Shown here piece by piece: positions 19,555 to 27,677 of a stretch of 64,000 nucleotides of DNA; position 1 is the stretch's first letter; the number at the start of each line of letters is the position of its first letter. The position numbers and the translations under genes are program-made. Where the stretch lies: assembly GCF_027366395.1 (NCBI RefSeq), contig NZ_CP114771.1:3472001-3536000 (forward strand). Direction: 5' to 3'. The notes beneath the pieces are model-generated. The model did no database searches. It worked only from the letters and a program-made list of their open reading frames with translations, and was not told where the DNA came from. The stretch is from Endozoicomonas sp. GU-1. Lineage in GTDB: Bacteria; Pseudomonadota; Gammaproteobacteria; Pseudomonadales; Endozoicomonadaceae.

Positions 19555-19630
19555 TTCACCACAAAGGCACAAAGAACACAAAGGAAAAGACGAAAAGCTT
19601 TTCTTTGTGGCTTTGTGACTTTGTGGTTCA
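19555..19630. repeat. Imperfect 76-bp palindromic repeat (ACCACAAAG family), prophage copy
   Basis: The arms read approximately CACCACAAAGGCACAAAG and its complement, meeting at GAAAAGCTTTTC. It lies between the capsid gene and the next late gene. A clearly related, better-preserved copy is at 53319-53392 in host DNA. It would fold into a long hairpin in the late mRNA and could act as a terminator or processing site. Confidence 0.8.
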
Positions 19631-19640
19631 AAAGAAAAGG

Positions 19641-20507
19641 TTAAGAACGCTTAGCTGCCAGCAGAACACCAGCGTCTGGTTTAAGCACCTTGTAGCCGTA
19701 TACCTGCAGACCACGATGCCCCATGCCGAAGTGCTTCTCCAGCGTCAGGCTTTCATGCTTGATAAACTGCGAAGCAAATCCGGCGAAGTCCTTCACCCCA
19801 GCCATGCACTGGGTAACACCGGAAGCAGTGGCCAGGTTGTTGCTGCAATAAAGCGTGAACCGATCAATGATGCCCAGGCGGCCATTTCGCATGATGGAGG
19901 TACCATCTCCGGCCAGCGAAGCATCCTTCAGCTCGGACTTCTTGATCATGCCGCACACCCAGGGTGGCAGTACCAGCCAGCGGCCGGACTCGGGAATGTT
20001 CTTCTCGTCCAGCAGGGTGCCCATATCGACGATGTAATCCAGCACATTGGACTTATCCACAACCACGCCGGTACCACCGCCGTCGATCTTGTTATCTGGA
20101 TGGACATCGGTATAGATATTCCCAAGTACATCGCCGTCTACTGCGATCTTCACGTTTTCTGCTGCATCAGCAGAAGACTCGTTGATCAGCTCGATATTGG
20201 ACTGGACACTCTGGATATAGTCATCAATAAAGGCGTAGTACTTGGTCTTGTCGATGGGCATTTCCACCTTGGGTGGTTCCAGATCCTGATACTCAACCCC
20301 CACGGCACGGTCATAATCCGCTACCGTAATATCGGGGCGGGTACGGATCACTACCTTGGAGCCTTCCGACTGGATCTCACCTTCCCAGTTGGTGTTGCAG
20401 ATAGCCGACAACACGGTTCGTTTATAGAACTTCGCGTTGAGCTTTTTGGAATAAATAACGGACAGGGCATTTGCCATAGCCCCTGTTGGAAACGTAGTCG
20501 TTGCCAT
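19641..20507 (-). CDS. Phage major capsid protein
   Basis: The product has 288 residues and starts MATTTFPTGAMANALSVIYS. The pattern NWEGEIQSEGSKVVIRTRPD, then the linker to KTKYYAFIDDYIQSVQSNIE, is typical of phage coat proteins: two beta strands followed by a helix with the ID-K-YYAF-IDD signature. The gene follows the scaffold gene, the standard arrangement. It should be the most abundant product of the late operon. It is preceded by the palindromic repeat on its downstream side. Confidence 0.82.
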   Translation of the reverse strand: MATTTFPTGAMANALSVIYSKKLNAKFYKRTVLSAICNTNWEGEIQSEGSKVVIRTRPDITVADYDRAVGVEYQDLEPPKVEMPIDKTKYYAFIDDYIQSVQSNIELINESSADAAENVKIAVDGDVLGNIYTDVHPDNKIDGGGTGVVVDKSNVLDYIVDMGTLLDEKNIPESGRWLVLPPWVCGMIKKSELKDASLAGDGTSIMRNGRLGIIDRFTLYCSNNLATASGVTQCMAGVKDFAGFASQFIKHESLTLEKHFGMGHRGLQVYGYKVLKPDAGVLLAAKRS

Positions 20508-20541
20508 GATTCAGATCCTTTGAATCTCTTTCGAGAAACGA

Positions 20542-21534
20542 TTAGAGCCTGCCTCCCTGCTTGATCCACTGGGCCAGAATTTCATCGAGTTTTTCTTCAT
20601 TGTCGTTAAACTCTTTCTGCGGCATGGCCGCAATCTGGTCCAGTGTCATTGCCGGTTGGCGACCCTGAGTGGTCGGTTTCGAGCGGGACCGCACTGGCGG
20701 TTCGCTCATCTGTTTTGCCTGCTGCATTTTTTGCGCTGGATCAGGTGCAGGTTTGGGCGCAGGCTTATTCAGACCGGCAGCCTCTTTATAGAGACTCATG
20801 ACCTGCGCTGCCCCTAATGGGCTGACACGACTCAGCTCCTGAACATCAGCCGTTTGTCGTGCAAACCAGCCTTTAAAGTCCTCACTGGCAGAGATCTGCT
20901 CCACATCAGGATGAAGACTGCGCAACTTGCTCCAGAATACCTGCCGGGCCTGCTCCGCCTCCTGCTCCTGCCGTGCCTTCTCAATAGCCACCAGCCGCTG
21001 CTCCAGTCTCCGGTTGAGCTGTTCTGACTCATCCAGCTTGTTAAACACCGGATCCAGCTCCTGGTAGTCCTTACGGAGTTCCTGAAACTGATCAGACGGC
21101 TCTGGTTCGCTATTGGGTTGGTTCGGCTGACTCAGATTCTGCTGACTGAGCAGATCCACTTTGGCCTGCAGCAAAGCCATCTGTTGCTGAAGCTCCGTAT
21201 TGCTGCGCTCCAGATCAGCGGCTTTTTGCGTCGCCCGGGTCATCAGGGCATGGGCATTCTTGCGGGACTCTTCCGCTTTGGTGTACTTGTCCTGCCAGTC
21301 TTCACCGCTCTCTTCACGAGATGTGGGGGCAGGCGGCTCTGACTCTTCGTCAGTCGCTTCCGGCTCCGGTGCAGGTGGCGGGGGTAACTCATCAGCGGGC
21401 GGGTTCTGGTCAGTCTGCTTGTCCTGCTCGTTCTCTTGTTGTGCAAAAGCGGCAGGGGCTTCCGTATTAAGACCCATAAGGGCTGCAAGTTCGGCGTCAG
21501 TTTCCTGATCCAACTGTTCGGCATCGATTGCCAT
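20542..21534 (-). CDS. Phage scaffolding protein
   Basis: The ATG at 21534 follows GGGAGA; a GTG six bases upstream overlaps that site. The 330-residue product is highly charged and Q/P/E-rich, with a proline-rich region (residues 40-75) and a long coiled coil (about residues 80-215). There is a helical C-terminus (about residues 300-330) that would bind the coat protein. This composition, with its place directly before the capsid gene, is the usual scaffold signature. It should be present only in procapsids. Confidence 0.8.
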   Translation of the reverse strand: MAIDAEQLDQETDAELAALMGLNTEAPAAFAQQENEQDKQTDQNPPADELPPPPAPEPEATDEESEPPAPTSREESGEDWQDKYTKAEESRKNAHALMTRATQKAADLERSNTELQQQMALLQAKVDLLSQQNLSQPNQPNSEPEPSDQFQELRKDYQELDPVFNKLDESEQLNRRLEQRLVAIEKARQEQEAEQARQVFWSKLRSLHPDVEQISASEDFKGWFARQTADVQELSRVSPLGAAQVMSLYKEAAGLNKPAPKPAPDPAQKMQQAKQMSEPPVRSRSKPTTQGRQPAMTLDQIAAMPQKEFNDNEEKLDEILAQWIKQGGRL

Positions 21535-21562
21535 CTTCACTCTCCCTGTGGGGCGCTAGGGC

Positions 21563-21612
21563 TTGTCCACATTTGGTTTAGCCTGATCTTGTGGGGCCTG
21601 GGCTTATCCACA
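21563..21612. promoter_or_regulatory. Two DnaA-box-like sites in the scaffold-portal intergenic region
   Basis: TTATCCACA (21604-21612) is a perfect consensus DnaA box, and TTGTCCACA (21563-21571) is one base away. Both lie in about 210 noncoding bases that also contain two repeated hairpins (around GGTAACGC and CCGAAAAT) alternating with a CCCATCCCTG repeat. A replication or transcription role is possible but unproven. Confidence 0.45.
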
Positions 21613-21724
21613 TGTTTCAGGCATTCACCGGTAACCGCTCCATGCGTTACCGGCATACCGCCCATCCCTGAGCATTCCCCGAAAATTGCTCCTGCATTTT
21701 CGGGATACAGCCCATCCCTGGGCA

Positions 21725-21743
21725 TAAAAAACCGCCGAAGCGG
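21725..21743 (-). terminator. Rho-independent terminator, leftward
   Basis: On the minus strand CCGC-TTCG-GCGG is followed by TTTTTT. It lies ten bases after the stop of the 78-residue gene and would end or attenuate leftward transcription from the portal region before the scaffold gene. Confidence 0.75.
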
Positions 21744-21751
21744 ATTGGTTT

Positions 21752-21988
21752 TTACTGCTGTTTCAAATACGTCGCTGCCCTGAGCTGCAAGGCGATAATG
21801 TCATCCAACTCCTGCACTCTACCCTGCAGGACGCGCAAATTGGTTGAATCCTGGCACGTTGCCAGTTTCTCCAGCAGCAACTTGCGTCGGCGCAGAAGAT
21901 ACTCCTCCACCACTTCGTACTCCGGACGGTTGCTCACCGTCAGAACGGCTTCCGCCTCCTGCGGCTTCAGGTGCATGGGATTGGGCAT
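21752..21988 (-). CDS. Small phage protein overlapping the portal gene
   Basis: The product has 78 residues, with GAGGA placed before the ATG. It is mostly helical and charged (EVVEEYLLRRRKLLLEKLA), with a leucine-zipper-like repeat pattern. It overlaps the last 170 bases of the portal gene in a different frame. Both frames look coding at first sight, but the portal tail is low-complexity there. It may be a head-completion or minor capsid protein. A terminator follows immediately. Confidence 0.6.
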   Translation of the reverse strand: MPNPMHLKPQEAEAVLTVSNRPEYEVVEEYLLRRRKLLLEKLATCQDSTNLRVLQGRVQELDDIIALQLRAATYLKQQ

Positions 21989-23867
21989 AGAGTTCTTCCT
22001 CGGGTCTCAGGGCTTTATCCGGATCAATATCCAGGGATTTCAGGTATTCGTTATACAGATAGCGATGGTCAGTCATGGGACCCAACACCGGATTCATACT
22101 GACGTTCAGGGCATTCATCATCCGTTCTGACTGCAGCTCTTTGGCAACCAGCGCAGCACTGCCCATGGCCACCACATCCAGATCACCCCGCTTGGCATCT
22201 TCGCTATCACTCCAACGCATAGCGAAATTAAACAGACTGTCGATCAGGGGAACGGTTGCGTAGTCGTCTATATTTTTCACCACACTTTTCAGGGCCACAT
22301 TGGCCGCAGTCATCAGCATGCTCATACCGCTGGCGGTTTTGTTCAGGCTCTGGGTCTGTTCGCCATGGGTGTAACTGGGGAGTGACGTTTCTTCATCTGC
22401 AAACCTACGGAACATTTCAAAGATGCCGGACAGATCCTTCTGGTTACTTTGAATATTGATGGCCTGAATCATTGGCCCTTCACCGGCTTCACCGTCATAG
22501 AACCAGAGTCGGTAGGGGTAGATTTTCTTGGCATCTTCCAGGCTCATCCCTTCCGGAAATTTGCTTACATCCATTTGAAACATGGGACCTGCAGTCAGGG
22601 CTGCATTATCCAGCAGGGCTCTACCAGTAGAGTTCATTACATCCTGACTGTCGTTCATCATGTAGGGGATACCGATGCCCCAGAATCGATGCAAAACACT
22701 TTCGTAAGGGACAAACTTGTAAGGGATAGCTTCCGGCTTCAGAGGATTCAGCCTGGCCATAATCATTCGGCCATCGCAGATCCAGATATTGGCCTGGTAC
22801 TCTGCCTGTTCATCAATATCGGTAACGCCATACTCCATCAGCTGTTGGCTATCTACCGGTCCCCAGTACTCCAGCACATCAAAGCGCTGGGGCGTAACAT
22901 ATTGCTCATCATTATTGTTGATATTGCGCAGTTCCCGTTCGTAATCTTCAGGAACATGATTACCCTGGGGAGACTCCATCAGAATGGCGTGAATGGTATC
23001 GGTCTCAAAACCTGGGCTGCCTGCCAACTCCCGAAACTCATGCTTGGTCAGCACATGGCGGCGAAACAGATCATTAGGTTTGCCGGGATCGTGGGAATAG
23101 GGATCGGGAAACAGATCAAAGACACTGGCCCATTCAATATCCGGCTCAATGCTCTGGTGATCGGTGAGCTTCCATTCGTCACCTTCACTTTCCCACTTCT
23201 CATGGTTCCGAATATTCAGAGTGGCTACCTTGATGCAACCGGTTCCCAGGGTTACCTGCTCACGAACCATTTTTTTGATTTCGGTAAGTGCGTTGGCATT
23301 AATCAGATAGTCCTTGATCAAACGCTTCATCTTCATGGCAGCGGTATTGGCCTTTTCCAATGCTTCCGTCAGCAGTTCCCGCTCCATTTCATCGTTACGT
23401 TCCTGAATGAGTTGGTTTCGGGTTCGGGGGTCCAGTCGATAGGGGAGCAGTTCCTGAATAGCCATCATCCGGATCTGCTGCTTAATGGCGGCAGGAATAT
23501 CAGACAGTGGACTGGGAACAATATCCCAAAAGGAATCCACATTCTGAAACAGCAGATCAATAAGTCTTGAATAGGCAGCATTGACTTTGGTGGCAGTGAT
23601 CTTGATAAACACCCGGCTCAAGGCCTGCTGCTGTTCCATCACCTTTTCTTGCTCGGGACCGTATTCACCCTTTACTGCCCGCAGCGCATCCAGCCACTCA
23701 TCTTCCACTTCCCGTCGTGCTTCCCGATAACCCTGCCAACGGCTGTAGAGATCGGAAGCAAAGGCATCACGCACCGCCTGTTCACGACGTTCGTTGTCCA
23801 GTGCTTCATCCAACTCCGCCTGAGTCACTTGATCCGGAGTAGCAACCATCACCAGTCCGTGTTCCAT
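21819..23867 (-). CDS. Phage portal protein
   Basis: The start is set at the ATG at 23867 (MEHGLVMVATPDQ), in a TAATG overlap with the preceding small gene; a longer frame starts at 23900 without a ribosome-binding site. The 682-residue product has a helical N-terminus with EYGPEQEKVMEQQQAL and a stem region (KINAAYSRLIDLLFQN-like, here TKVNAAYSRLIDLLFQN). A beta-rich wing and a C-terminal helical barrel follow. Size and motifs fit podoviral portals. It forms the dodecameric ring through which DNA is packaged and released. The C-terminal 55 residues are low-complexity and overlap another frame. Confidence 0.82.
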   Translation of the reverse strand: MEHGLVMVATPDQVTQAELDEALDNERREQAVRDAFASDLYSRWQGYREARREVEDEWLDALRAVKGEYGPEQEKVMEQQQALSRVFIKITATKVNAAYSRLIDLLFQNVDSFWDIVPSPLSDIPAAIKQQIRMMAIQELLPYRLDPRTRNQLIQERNDEMERELLTEALEKANTAAMKMKRLIKDYLINANALTEIKKMVREQVTLGTGCIKVATLNIRNHEKWESEGDEWKLTDHQSIEPDIEWASVFDLFPDPYSHDPGKPNDLFRRHVLTKHEFRELAGSPGFETDTIHAILMESPQGNHVPEDYERELRNINNNDEQYVTPQRFDVLEYWGPVDSQQLMEYGVTDIDEQAEYQANIWICDGRMIMARLNPLKPEAIPYKFVPYESVLHRFWGIGIPYMMNDSQDVMNSTGRALLDNAALTAGPMFQMDVSKFPEGMSLEDAKKIYPYRLWFYDGEAGEGPMIQAINIQSNQKDLSGIFEMFRRFADEETSLPSYTHGEQTQSLNKTASGMSMLMTAANVALKSVVKNIDDYATVPLIDSLFNFAMRWSDSEDAKRGDLDVVAMGSAALVAKELQSERMMNALNVSMNPVLGPMTDHRYLYNEYLKSLDIDPDKALRPEEELYAQSHAPEAAGGGSRSDGEQPSGVRSGGGVSSAPTQVAAGETGNVPGFNQFARPAG

Positions 23868-23977
23868 TACCTGACCTTCTTGCCCCTGCGTCGCTGCCAT
23901 TCAAAACGATGACCGGCCATAATGGCTGGCCAGCTACCCACCACCTGCTGAGTAAAAAGAATGATTGTCCGTTCCAT
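23867..23977 (-). CDS. 36-residue coupled gene between terminase and portal
   Basis: The ATG overlaps the terminase stop (TGATG) and the stop overlaps the portal start (TAATG), so translation is probably coupled on both sides. The product starts MERTIILFTQQVVGSWPAIM and ends in a basic tail (RRRGKKVR). The N-terminal part is hydrophobic. No family was recognised. The double overlap and good spacing make it a credible gene despite its length. Confidence 0.5.
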   Translation of the reverse strand: MERTIILFTQQVVGSWPAIMAGHRFEWQRRRGKKVR

Positions 23978-25584
23978 CAGTAAGCCGATTTCCCTGGAGA
24001 GCGATATTTCAGCTCATTGATATTGATCTTCCTGCGGGGCAACTTCAGTACCATCTGCTGGGCGATGGCGTAGCTGATCACCCGGTCGTCGAAGCAACCT
24101 TCCTGGGCATTGGTGGCTCCATTGTCTTCAATCACGTAGGTCTGGCACTCCTTTACCGTCTCTACGTTGCAGATCCCCGCATCGCCATCCCTGAGCAATG
24201 CCGCCAGGTGATCAATCATTAATGGTTTTGATTTGGTCGTGGTCAGCCAGCCGATCCGCTTGGTGCGTTTCTGGGTGCGCTGGTCCACGGTGGTTTCCAT
24301 GTAAAGATTGGGGTACTTCAGGTCTTTCAGTTTGGTGATGGTGGTCAGGCCGTGGTTGTTTCTCTCCACACCAGTCAGGGCATTGTTGTAGTAACGCCCC
24401 AGATGGTTAAGAATCTTGCCCAGATCATCCGGTGCCACATGGCCAGACCAGTGGGCAACCTGATAACCGGAACGATCCAATACGTCGATGGATGAATAAT
24501 CACCGTGCTTGTGTTTGTCATTGATGGGAGCTAATCCCTCAGCAACATCGCAGCCAATCACATACTGCTGGGCACCATCTGGTGGATACCAGATTTTCAA
24601 AAGTCCCGGTTTCTTCCGGTTCAAGCCATTAGGTGTTAACTCACACTGCCACTTGGGCGAATAGCACTCCAGCTTCGCTACTTCGGTATGTTTGGGATCA
24701 AAAACAGGCCGTCCGGAAAACAGAAACGCTTCCTGAATATTGCAGGGGTATTCCTGCTTGAACTTGTCTTCGGATTTCAGCTCATAGATTTTCTGGCGTC
24801 GCCACTGCAGCTGCCCATCATCCAGATCGTAAGTCTGTTTCAGGTATCGTTCGTCTGCATCTGTCGTGAAATCCTGGGGGACTTCGGCACGGTATTCGTT
24901 CTGCCAGAACCAAGGTATAAACACCAGTTCAAAATCACCGCGCCCAGCATCAGCGTCCATAACATAATCATAAAACACACCACCAACGCCGTTAGCAGTG
25001 CTCTCCAGAATGACCTCAGTATTTTTTTCATTAGGTACTGCCTGTAATACACCCGCCAGGTGTTCATCCGCATTGGGCCAGAAGGCTACTTCCGATCCAT
25101 GAAACAGCTGCGCTGTTGATGATCGACCTGCTCCCTTATTGCCAGCGGTTCCCACCCGATACCCGGAATCGTGGTAAAACTCCAACAGCTTGGAGCTTTT
25201 ATTCTTGAGTTCCCTCTGGGTAAACGGTGGCTGATTGTCGTGGTACCGCTGCACCATATCAAACAGGTTGGCGGTGGCATCGGCTTCATGGGTCAGGATG
25301 TAGGCCCGTAACCCCTTGCGATTGCTCACCAGCCAGTAAAAACGACCTTCAGTATAGGTGGAGCAGCCCTGTTGTCGTCCTTTCAGTACAACAATTCTCA
25401 CCTTGCCCGTGCGCTGGCATTGATCCTCAATGCGACTATCCAGGTAGAGCTGAGCCTTATTGAGTTGAAAGGGAATGGCTTTGGCGCTTTTTGTGCGGAT
25501 CTTCAGGCACTTGCTGGCGTAAAACTGAAACTCAGTCAACAGCCGTTCCCGGGCTGGCTTTACCCGTCTTTTTCTTCCAGCCAT
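23977..25584 (-). CDS. Phage terminase, large subunit
   Basis: The product has 535 residues. ATPase domain: Walker A-type GRQQGCST (residues 69-76), Walker B with catalytic glutamate in VILESTA (E194). Nuclease domain: acidic residues in VIGCDVAEG (D346), GVERNN (E407) and DDRVISYAIA (D499/D500). It cuts concatemeric DNA and pumps it into procapsids through the portal. Gene order (small terminase, large terminase, portal) is standard, and it overlaps the small-subunit gene by 25 bases. All key residues are present. Confidence 0.93.
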   Translation of the reverse strand: MAGRKRRVKPARERLLTEFQFYASKCLKIRTKSAKAIPFQLNKAQLYLDSRIEDQCQRTGKVRIVVLKGRQQGCSTYTEGRFYWLVSNRKGLRAYILTHEADATANLFDMVQRYHDNQPPFTQRELKNKSSKLLEFYHDSGYRVGTAGNKGAGRSSTAQLFHGSEVAFWPNADEHLAGVLQAVPNEKNTEVILESTANGVGGVFYDYVMDADAGRGDFELVFIPWFWQNEYRAEVPQDFTTDADERYLKQTYDLDDGQLQWRRQKIYELKSEDKFKQEYPCNIQEAFLFSGRPVFDPKHTEVAKLECYSPKWQCELTPNGLNRKKPGLLKIWYPPDGAQQYVIGCDVAEGLAPINDKHKHGDYSSIDVLDRSGYQVAHWSGHVAPDDLGKILNHLGRYYNNALTGVERNNHGLTTITKLKDLKYPNLYMETTVDQRTQKRTKRIGWLTTTKSKPLMIDHLAALLRDGDAGICNVETVKECQTYVIEDNGATNAQEGCFDDRVISYAIAQQMVLKLPRRKININELKYRSPGKSAY

Positions 25585-25919
25585 TCGTCCAGCGTCGGTA
25601 TCTTTTCCGCTACCACTGTCTGCTCATGGCGATCCCGCCAGTGGTAACGGTTTTTCATATACATAATCAACATGGCTGGCGAAACATCCTTGTTAAGCCC
25701 CAATGCTCCCTGCATGTATTTCTCTTCCCAGAATACCTCTGCCAAAACATCTGCCTGAGCCACGGCCTCAGCAAATTCCTCATACTTGTCCATGTATGAC
25801 AGAAACGTGTTATAGCTGATCCCCATTTCCGTAGCGGTAGCCTTGCGACTTAAACCGGTGCTCATCAGCTCCTTCACCTGATCACACATTTCCGGTTTGT
25901 ATTTGCTGTGGTTGGCCAT
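25560..25919 (-). CDS. Phage terminase, small subunit
   Basis: The ATG at 25919 (MANHSKYKPEM) is preferred; the longer frame above it has no ribosome-binding site. The 119-residue protein has a helix-turn-helix (GLSRKATATEMGISYNTFLS, about residues 22-41) for recognising the packaging site, then a helical oligomerisation region. It lies directly before the large subunit, which it overlaps. It is recruited to phage DNA and hands it to the packaging motor. Confidence 0.82.
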   Translation of the reverse strand: MANHSKYKPEMCDQVKELMSTGLSRKATATEMGISYNTFLSYMDKYEEFAEAVAQADVLAEVFWEEKYMQGALGLNKDVSPAMLIMYMKNRYHWRDRHEQTVVAEKIPTLDEWLEEKDG

Positions 25920-25921
25920 GG

Positions 25922-26170
25922 TTAGAATAGCTGTTTGATGGCAAAGGCTATGATGCCTGCGGTAGTGGTGGCAGCAATCCATTGAATCACACTGCTGATG
26001 GTCGAGTTTTTGAGTACGGCTTTCTCAATGGTGTCCAGCCGTTCTTCACTGCGCTTTTCTCGCAGCGCCAAGTTCACCATCCTTTCATCGTGTTTAGCCA
26101 AGGTCTGCAGGATCTGGGTAATGCCGTCCAGCTTTTGCTCAATGCGATTGAAGCGGTCTTCATCACCCAT
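25922..26170 (-). CDS. XhlA-like holin-associated protein
   Basis: The product has 82 residues. Residues 1-55 form a charged coiled coil (RIEQKLDGITQILQTLAK), and residues about 60-80 form one membrane segment ending IAFAIKQLF. This two-part layout matches the XhlA family, whose members anchor in the membrane and assist host lysis. It sits in the lysis cassette between the small terminase and the three-segment holin. The assignment rests on layout rather than exact sequence. Confidence 0.65.
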   Translation of the reverse strand: MGDEDRFNRIEQKLDGITQILQTLAKHDERMVNLALREKRSEERLDTIEKAVLKNSTISSVIQWIAATTTAGIIAFAIKQLF

Positions 26171-26172
26171 GG

Positions 26173-26580
26173 CTATCTCCTTGCAACACCCTTGAGTTTC
26201 TCAATGGTTCGGGCACCACCCAATCCAAGTAGACAGAGCAACAAAGTAATCACCGTGCTGGTGTCTGTTGTGGGTAACTGTTGAACCACTTCAGACTTAT
26301 CAACAAGCATCAGTCCGATGATCACCACATCACGAACAATCCAGGTCCAGGCAAGAATAAACACACAGAGCCAACCAAGAGCGGGTCGCCAACCGGAGAC
26401 AAAGACGGAGGGATGTTTGGCTTCTTCGATATTGGCCAATGCCTGGAGAATATGAGGCTGTTGCAGCTGGCGATTCAAAGACAGTTCAGCTTTAGCTCGC
26501 TCTTCATCAGATGTAAACAAACCATCCAGACCACCCATCAGCTCTTTGGCTATTCCTGCCATTGGATTCAGGTTAATCAT
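26173..26580 (-). CDS. Three-transmembrane holin
   Basis: The ATG at 26580 overlaps the stop of the endolysin gene (GATGATTAA). The 135-residue product has the family features of Holin_3TM proteins: LFTSDEERAKAELSLN, then ANIEEAKHPSVFVSGWRP, followed by hydrophobic segments (about residues 70-90, 93-108 and 112-128). It would form the membrane lesion that lets the endolysin reach the wall. The start five codons upstream in another choice is not supported. Confidence 0.82.
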   Translation of the reverse strand: MINLNPMAGIAKELMGGLDGLFTSDEERAKAELSLNRQLQQPHILQALANIEEAKHPSVFVSGWRPALGWLCVFILAWTWIVRDVVIIGLMLVDKSEVVQQLPTTDTSTVITLLLCLLGLGGARTIEKLKGVARR

Positions 26581-26971
26581 CGTCCACCAGCTCAAAGTGT
26601 GGGTAATCCCTAAACCGATGATCCTTTAACTGACCATCCCGATCCCAGTCACCACCCCAGCGCAGCTTGATGCCCATACCCTCAGCAACCCCCAACACAT
26701 ACCCGGCAAAGTGAGCAGACCGTTGATAATCAAACCAGTCCAAGGGATAAGCCATTACATCCACCGCCTTGCTGGGCAGCTCGTTGTGGTTACTGTCTGG
26801 CCATTGCAACTGCGACTGACCATTTTCAAACGCCAGCATCTGGGCAGCTTTGCCCCGATGACCACAAATAATCGTGCAATCGTAATGCTCAATCACTTTT
26901 TTGAAGACACGCTGAAGCCGCTCATCACAAGTCGACAAATGTCGCCTGGACGAAGCGGAAAAGTGAAACAT
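26573..26971 (-). CDS. Endolysin, M15 (D-alanyl-D-alanine carboxypeptidase-like) peptidase
   Basis: The product has 132 residues, a single domain without a signal peptide. It has the M15 pattern ICGHRGKAAQ, the zinc ligands in SNHNELPSKAVDV, and the C-terminal WGGDWDRDG and DYPHFEL. It would cut peptidoglycan cross-link peptides once the holin opens the membrane. The absence of a signal sequence fits holin-dependent release. It is followed by the overlapping holin gene. Confidence 0.87.
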   Translation of the reverse strand: MFHFSASSRRHLSTCDERLQRVFKKVIEHYDCTIICGHRGKAAQMLAFENGQSQLQWPDSNHNELPSKAVDVMAYPLDWFDYQRSAHFAGYVLGVAEGMGIKLRWGGDWDRDGQLKDHRFRDYPHFELVDDD

Positions 26972-27014
26972 GAAGCCCCTTTTTTATAGTGGTTCAGTTT
27001 GGAGGGATAAAAAG

Positions 27015-27041
27015 AAAACCCGGCAATGAGGGCCGGGTTTC
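27015..27041 (-). terminator. Rho-independent terminator before the lysis genes
   Basis: The stem is AACCCGGC pairing with GCCGGGTT, and on the minus strand a T-rich tail (TTTTCTTTTT) follows. It separates the likely late regulator from lysis and structural genes, which is where an antitermination-controlled terminator would sit. Confidence 0.78.
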
Positions 27042-27134
27042 TTTGAAGGATTCAAGCGACGGGGAAGTGAATGATCGGGAACTTTCCCAGCCTGAGCTTT
27101 TACCGTACTTTGTGGGTCATTTTTAGTCAAGGCC

Positions 27135-27668
27135 TCAGTTTTCATATTTGATAGCACCTGCTTCTTCCAGTAACTCCTCTGCATGATCCTCTGCCAACCT
27201 GATCCATTCGTTGCACACAGCTTCACAGGCAATACGCCAGCGATAAAGTGTCTTACGGCTTTTTCCGGTAATCTCTACTTTGCCTTTCTTCTGCTGCATA
27301 TCAGGGTGCTGCAATAGCCACATCAGATAGAGAGAAAGCATCACCGGATTCTTTCGGATCGCTTTGGGTAACCGTTCATCACTCCTGAAAAGGTGAGTTA
27401 CCCGTAGCCATGCACTGGAACGGTTCGCCTGATTATCGTCATAGCGAATCGTCAGAATGGCAAAGAGTTCTGGCTGCATTCTTTCCCGCAGGTCTCCCTT
27501 TCGAATACCATCATCACCCAGTCGTTCATCTCTGGTGCTGCGATGCTCTGGAGCAACCGCTGTCTTTCGATAACCGGCGTTGATATCCTGCTGCCAGCTC
27601 GCGGTTTTCATCATCAGTTCCGGTGTTCCGAAGATCCGCATCAGGGCTGGCTCCAGGGCAAAATACAT
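27135..27668 (-). CDS. Probable phage late-gene regulator (Q-like position), family unrecognised
   Basis: The 177-residue protein starts MYFALEPALMRIFGTPELM, with AGGAG before the ATG. The C-terminal part is basic and helical (KSRKTLYRWRIACEAVCNEW) and could bind DNA or RNA. It is the last gene before the terminator at 27015 and the lysis/late genes, the usual place of an antiterminator, so this job is inferred from position. The family could not be named with confidence. Confidence 0.5.
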   Translation of the reverse strand: MYFALEPALMRIFGTPELMMKTASWQQDINAGYRKTAVAPEHRSTRDERLGDDGIRKGDLRERMQPELFAILTIRYDDNQANRSSAWLRVTHLFRSDERLPKAIRKNPVMLSLYLMWLLQHPDMQQKKGKVEITGKSRKTLYRWRIACEAVCNEWIRLAEDHAEELLEEAGAIKYEN

Positions 27669-27677
27669 GATGGTCTC

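Noticed and set aside
23867-23900. Longer portal start at 23900
   Set aside because: No ribosome-binding site precedes it, whereas the ATG at 23867 overlaps the stop of a small coupled gene.
26984-27232. 82-codon leftward frame
   Set aside because: It overlaps the 177-residue gene and its terminator, and reads through the hairpin.
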